From: Mesoterricola sediminis
GTDB lineage: Bacteria; Acidobacteriota; Holophagae; Holophagales; Holophagaceae
Direction of reading: 5' to 3'
DNA: 64,000 bases
NCBI RefSeq assembly: GCF_030295425.1
Contig: NZ_AP027081.1
Coordinates: forward strand, 3,827,001-3,891,000
The notes beneath the pieces are model-generated. The model was not told the origin of the DNA and searched no databases. It saw only the letters and a program-made list of their open reading frames with translations. This document shows positions 60,428 to 64,000 of the stretch, piece by piece. Each line of letters begins with the position of its first letter. Position 1 is the first letter of the stretch. A program made the position numbers and the translations under genes.

Positions 60428-61951
60428 ATGATCACGGGTCCCGTCACGCTCCTCATCCTCGACGGGTTCGGGGATGGTCCCCGCAACGCCTTCGACGCCA
60501 CCTTCGTCTCCGGCATGGCCCACCTGTCGGACCTGCGCCGCCGCTACGCCGCCACCCAGCTCAACGCCGGCGGCGAGGCCGTGGGCCTCCCCGAAGGCCA
60601 GTTCGGCAATTCCGAAGTGGGTCACATGAACCTGGGCGCCGGCCGCGTGGTGTGGCAGGAGCTCACCCGCATCGACGCCGCCATCCGCAAGGGCACCTTC
60701 CGCGACAACGCGGCCATGGGCGGCCTCCTCCGGGACCTCAAGGCCTCCGGCGGGCGCCTCCACCTGATGGGCCTGGTCTCCGACGGCGGCGTGCACAGCC
60801 ACCAGAACCACCTCGTGGCCCTGGCCCAGTGGGCCCAGGCGGAGGGCGTCCCCACCACCATCCACGCGTTCCTGGACGGGCGCGACACGGCCCAGAAGAG
60901 CGCCGACGGCTACCTCCAGTGGCTGGCCTTCCAGCTCCGGGCCTGCCCCCTGGTCACCATCGGCAGCCTCATCGGGCGCTACGTGGTCATGGACCGCGAC
61001 AAGCGCTGGGAGCGCGTCGTCCGGGCCTGGAAGCTGCTCGTGGACGGGGAGGGCGAGTTCGAGGCCGCCGACGCCCAGGCCGGCATCAAGGCCGCCTACG
61101 ACCGGGGCGAGACGGACGAGTTCGTGAGCCCCACGAAGCTCGACGGCTTCCACCCCATCGCCGACGGCGACGGCTGCATCTTCTTCAATTTCCGCGCGGA
61201 CCGGGCCCGCCAGTTCAGCCACGCCCTCGTGGACCCCGCCTTCGACGCCTTCCCCCAGGCCCGGCGCCCGAAGGTGAAGCTCGTCACCTTCACCGCGTAC
61301 GAGGCCGACCTCGAGCCCCACGTCTCCGTGGCGTACCCGCCCCAGAACCTCACCCGCATCCTGGGCGAGCTGGTCAGCGAGAAGGGCTGGAAGCAGCTCC
61401 GCACCGCCGAGACCGAGAAGTACGCCCACGTGACCTACTTCTTCAACGGGGGGCGCGAGGAGCCCTTCCCCGGCGAGGAGCGGATCCTCGTGCCCAGCCC
61501 CAAGGTGCCCACCTACGAGCTCCAGCCCGAGATGAGCGCCCACGAGGTGGTCCGGGGCCTCCTCAAGGCCATCCGGGGCGGGGAGTTCCGGCTCCTGGTG
61601 TGCAACCTGGCCAACCCCGACATGGTCGGCCACACCGGCGACCTGAATGCCGCCGCCGCGGCCTGCGCCGTGGTGGACGACGCCATCCGCCAGATCGCGG
61701 CCGCCACCCTCGAGCAGGGCGGCGCCCTGCTGGTGACCGCCGACCACGGCAACTGCGAGTGCATGCGGGACGAGAAGGGGAACCCCCACACGGCCCACAC
61801 CACCAACCCGGTGCCCGCCGTCCTCGTGGCCCGGGGCTTCGAGGCCCGGCAGCTGCGCGCGGGCGGCGCCCTCGCCGACGTGGCCCCCACCCTCCTCAAG
61901 CTCCTGGGCGTGGACCAGCCGGCCGAGATGGACGGAACCAGCCTCTTCTGA
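60428..61951 (+). CDS. gpmI: 2,3-bisphosphoglycerate-independent phosphoglycerate mutase
   Basis: 507 residues. Interconverts 3- and 2-phosphoglycerate using two metal ions. An alkaline-phosphatase-like core (LLILDGFGDG, nucleophile Ser62 in GQFGNSEVGHMN) alternates with the iPGM domain (SDGGVHSHQNH, FLDGRDTAQKSA). LVTADHGNCECM and NPHTAHTTNPVP provide late metal ligands. The start is at ATG 60428 with GAGAAGGA upstream, not the earlier in-frame ATG, since homology begins at MITGPVTLLILDG. Confidence 0.95.
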   Translation: MITGPVTLLILDGFGDGPRNAFDATFVSGMAHLSDLRRRYAATQLNAGGEAVGLPEGQFGNSEVGHMNLGAGRVVWQELTRIDAAIRKGTFRDNAAMGGLLRDLKASGGRLHLMGLVSDGGVHSHQNHLVALAQWAQAEGVPTTIHAFLDGRDTAQKSADGYLQWLAFQLRACPLVTIGSLIGRYVVMDRDKRWERVVRAWKLLVDGEGEFEAADAQAGIKAAYDRGETDEFVSPTKLDGFHPIADGDGCIFFNFRADRARQFSHALVDPAFDAFPQARRPKVKLVTFTAYEADLEPHVSVAYPPQNLTRILGELVSEKGWKQLRTAETEKYAHVTYFFNGGREEPFPGEERILVPSPKVPTYELQPEMSAHEVVRGLLKAIRGGEFRLLVCNLANPDMVGHTGDLNAAAAACAVVDDAIRQIAAATLEQGGALLVTADHGNCECMRDEKGNPHTAHTTNPVPAVLVARGFEARQLRAGGALADVAPTLLKLLGVDQPAEMDGTSLF

Positions 61952-62038
61952 CGGCCGAACGGCTTCCCTCCTGAAAAAAACCATGGCCCCGGCGGCGCGG
62001 CGACCCCATCGTGGGGCGTCCCGCTCCCGAGGCCGACG

Positions 62039-63451
62039 ATGCGCCCCCTCCGCCCCCTGCTCCAGGCCCTCACGCTGGGCCTCGCCCCGGCGTCAGCCCA
62101 GGCGGCCGACCCACCCCCCATCCCCGTCCCCCAGCCCCTCCTCGGGCCCTTCCGCGGCTACTCGGCCCTGACCACGTTCACCGTGGCCGTGAACGTCCTG
62201 GAGCAGTGGCTGGGGCCCGAGATCCCCGACCTCGCCGTGCACTCGGCCTACCTGTCGTACCTGGGCCGCCGGCCCCGCTTTGACGCCCGGGGAGAACCGG
62301 TGCTGGACGAGCGGGGGGACCAGGAGGCCGACCTCGTCCCCATGTCCGGGCGGGTCTTCTACCCCCCCACCTGGCGCCTGCCCCTGCGCCGGGACCTTCC
62401 CCTCGTCGTCTACCCCCACTTCACCGGGCTGGGCAAGAAGGCCGTGCCTTCGGCCTACGGGGGCCATGAATGGGTCTTCGCGGCCGCGGCGGCCCTCTAC
62501 TACGGGTTCGCGGTGGCCATGCCCGACCTGCCCGGCATGGGGGCCGACGGGGTCCACTACCATCCCTTCTGCCACGCCACCTCCCTGGCCTGGTCCACCC
62601 TGGACGCCATCCCGGCGGCCCTGGACCTGTTCCGCACGGACCCCTGGCTCGTGGCCGGGGGCTACGGGTGGGACGGCCGCACCTTCCTCCTGGGCTACTC
62701 GGAGGGGGCCTACACGTCCCTGGCCGCCGCCCGGGAGCTGGCCACCCGCCCCGAGGCCTACGCGGGCCAGCGCTGGACCCTGACGGGGGCCGCGTGCATG
62801 TCGGGTCCCTTCGACCTCTCCGACCAGGCCCGCCGGGACCTGATCCGGCCCGACGCCCGCTTCACCTACTGCTTCTTCCTCCCCTACCTGCTCACCGCCT
62901 GGGCCCACGTGTACGGCCCCCGGGTGGACCTGCGGGAGGCCTTCGCCCCCGTGCTCCTGGAAGAGCGGGAGGACGGGGGCATCCTCCGCTGGATGGACGG
63001 GACCCTGGACGGCTTCGAGGCCGGGGACTACATCGCCCGGCGCCTGGGCAAGCCCCAGGACCAGGTCCGCGTCCGGGACCTCCTCAACCCCGCCTGGATG
63101 GCCCGGGAACTGGAGGACCCGGCCTTCGCCACCAGCGGCATGCGCCGCCTCCTGGAGGAGAACGACCTGCACCAGGGCTGGCGGCCCACCTGTCCCATCC
63201 TCTTCTGCCACAGCCCCGCGGACGCGGACCTGTCGTACCAGCAGTCCCTGCGCACCGCCGAACGGCTCGGCGCGGAGCTGGCCCTGGCCGGGAGCAACCC
63301 GGCGGACTTCCTCCGCGTCCAGCCCATCGGCGACCGCGGCGCGGGCTGGTCCCACCTGGGCGCCATCGCCGTGGCCCTGCCCGCGGGCTTCGAATGGATC
63401 CACCGCGGCATGCCCATGGACCCGGGCGTCAGCCCCGGGGCCCCCCGGTGA
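62039..63451 (+). CDS. Secreted alpha/beta-hydrolase (lipase/esterase-like)
   Basis: 470 residues with a signal peptide (about 1-23, ending SAQA). The alpha/beta hydrolase core contains LVVYPHFTGLG and the nucleophile elbow GYSEGAYTS (Ser221). A late region CPILFCHSPADADLSY resembles the strand holding the catalytic Asp, and WSHLGAIAVA gives a candidate catalytic His. It may be a secretory lipase or peptidase-like esterase; substrate unknown. The 3' end overlaps the convergent DCC gene by 23 bp. Confidence 0.85.
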   Translation: MRPLRPLLQALTLGLAPASAQAADPPPIPVPQPLLGPFRGYSALTTFTVAVNVLEQWLGPEIPDLAVHSAYLSYLGRRPRFDARGEPVLDERGDQEADLVPMSGRVFYPPTWRLPLRRDLPLVVYPHFTGLGKKAVPSAYGGHEWVFAAAAALYYGFAVAMPDLPGMGADGVHYHPFCHATSLAWSTLDAIPAALDLFRTDPWLVAGGYGWDGRTFLLGYSEGAYTSLAAARELATRPEAYAGQRWTLTGAACMSGPFDLSDQARRDLIRPDARFTYCFFLPYLLTAWAHVYGPRVDLREAFAPVLLEEREDGGILRWMDGTLDGFEAGDYIARRLGKPQDQVRVRDLLNPAWMARELEDPAFATSGMRRLLEENDLHQGWRPTCPILFCHSPADADLSYQQSLRTAERLGAELALAGSNPADFLRVQPIGDRGAGWSHLGAIAVALPAGFEWIHRGMPMDPGVSPGAPR

Positions 63452-63800
63452 AGCGGTCCCGCCCTTCCGGGGGCAGGACCGGGCAGCTTTCGTCCCGGCC
63501 GAACCAGCGGTGGCGGTTCCGGGCGACCGCATCGTAGACCGCGTCCCGCCAGGGCCGGGGCAGGGCCCGCAGGAGGCCGGCCCACCGCCAGGGGGCGGGG
63601 AGGCGTTTCAGCACCTCCAGGACCGCGTCGCTCCGCCGGAAGGTCCCGGCCGCGGTCTCCACCACCACCGTGTCCCCGGGCGCCTCCAGGGGCGCGAAGC
63701 GCAGCCTCCCGGCCCGGTCCCGGGCCAGGAGGAAGCGCACCCACCCCCGGCACAGGACGCACCCGCCGTCGAAACGGATCAGGGCGCCCCCGGGGTCCAT
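63429..63800 (-). CDS. DCC-family (DUF393) thiol-disulfide oxidoreductase-like protein
   Basis: 123 residues. The DxxCxxC motif that names the family is FDGGCVLCRGWVRFL (Cys14, Cys17). The typical tail RNRHRWFGRDESCPVLPPE is also present. Predicted redox-active but of undefined substrate. Convergent with the hydrolase gene, and 10 bp downstream of the PLP-enzyme gene on the same strand. Confidence 0.93.
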   Translation of the reverse strand: MDPGGALIRFDGGCVLCRGWVRFLLARDRAGRLRFAPLEAPGDTVVVETAAGTFRRSDAVLEVLKRLPAPWRWAGLLRALPRPWRDAVYDAVARNRHRWFGRDESCPVLPPEGRDRFTGGPRG

Positions 63801-63810
63801 GGGTCCGGCC

Positions 63811-64000
63811 TCAGACGTGGGCCAGGGCCTGGTCCAGGTCGGCGATCAGGTCCTCCACGTCCTCGATGCCCACGGCGTAGCGCACGAGGCCATCGGTGAC
63901 GCCGCCGGCCAGGCGGGCTTCCCGGCCCATGCTGGCGTGGGTCATGGAGGCGGGGTGGCAGATGAGCGTCTCGACGCCGCCCAGGCTCACCGCCAGGGCG
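63811..64000 (-). CDS. Cys/Met metabolism PLP-dependent enzyme, C-terminal fragment
   Basis: The last 62 residues are visible; the 5' part is outside the window. The C-terminal signature of the cystathionine gamma-synthase/lyase family reads [20 protein letters not shown], followed by [20 protein letters not shown]. These enzymes transsulfurate or eliminate at the gamma or beta carbon of sulfur amino acids. The exact reaction (metB, metC, metZ or mgl) cannot be chosen from the tail. Confidence 0.92.
   Translation of the reverse strand, partial: ALAVSLGGVETLICHPASMTHASMGREARLAGGVTDGLVRYAVGIEDVEDLIADLDQALAHV

Overview
The window is a dense, very GC-rich bacterial chromosome segment. It starts inside a peptide deformylase gene (def) and ends inside a Cys/Met-metabolism PLP enzyme gene. 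KDO transferase (waaA) points to a Gram-negative, LPS-bearing cell, and a complete mreBCD-mrdA-rodA set to a rod shape. The mix of DUF4388 proteins, TPR proteins with acidic proline-rich linkers, many receiver-domain proteins, a periplasmic flavoprotein with a multihaem cytochrome, and extreme third-position GC suggests an Acidobacteriota/Holophagae-type or deltaproteobacteria-like soil or sediment organism. That placement is inference; no rRNA is present to settle it.

Layout. 1-9.4 kb: def-fmt, an aromatic amino acid hydroxylase with its pterin recycling dehydratase, a large TPR protein, cytidine deaminase, a DUF58 protein, an APC permease and riboflavin synthase. 9.4-15 kb: a two-TM RCK channel with an abnormal selectivity filter, a glycosyltransferase pair and a KefB-type antiporter. 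15-16.3 kb: an IS5-type element (copy A) inserted exactly where the antiporter and ftsX stop codons overlap. 16.3-24.7 kb: ftsX, a lipoprotein, a DUF4388 protein, a RibBX-like ribB, a cNMP-binding protein, trxA, a receiver-ATPase fusion, waaA and a CobW-type GTPase. 24.7-28.5 kb: a second copy of the IS5-type element (copy B), split by an IS91-type element. 28.6-35.3 kb: CheY and Hpt-REC proteins, rhodanese, a MauE-like protein, a YbiT-type ABC-F ATPase and an oversized GlmS-like protein. 35.3-38.2 kb: an AT-rich island and long leader, a Tat-exported FAD reductase with a pentahaem cytochrome, and a secreted 10-Cys peptide. 38.4-41.8 kb: gatE-gatD, the archaeal-type Glu-tRNA(Gln) amidotransferase. 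41.8-51.8 kb: a SurA-like lipoprotein, glutaredoxin, mreBCD-mrdA-rodA, ligA and a Ser/Thr kinase. 51.8-52.6 kb: a large inverted repeat (two 253-bp arms). 52.6-64 kb: a lipoprotein, a CYTH protein, a receiver protein, pepD, pyrR-pyrB-gpmI, a secreted hydrolase, a DCC protein and the PLP enzyme fragment.

Most genes are packed with ATGA, GTGA or TGATG overlaps, so operons are probably translationally coupled. Several convergent pairs overlap by about 20 bp at their 3' ends.

The most unusual content is (1) a GatDE pair in a bacterial context, (2) the Tat flavoprotein/pentahaem cytochrome pair, whose active site does not look like fumarate reductase, and (3) a nested mobile-element system. In that system an IS5-type element targets palindromes centred on CTAG and carries a passenger GxxExxY element with its own long inverted repeats. 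The two copies carry complementary deletions of the passenger gene and different poly-G lengths in the transposase frameshift window.
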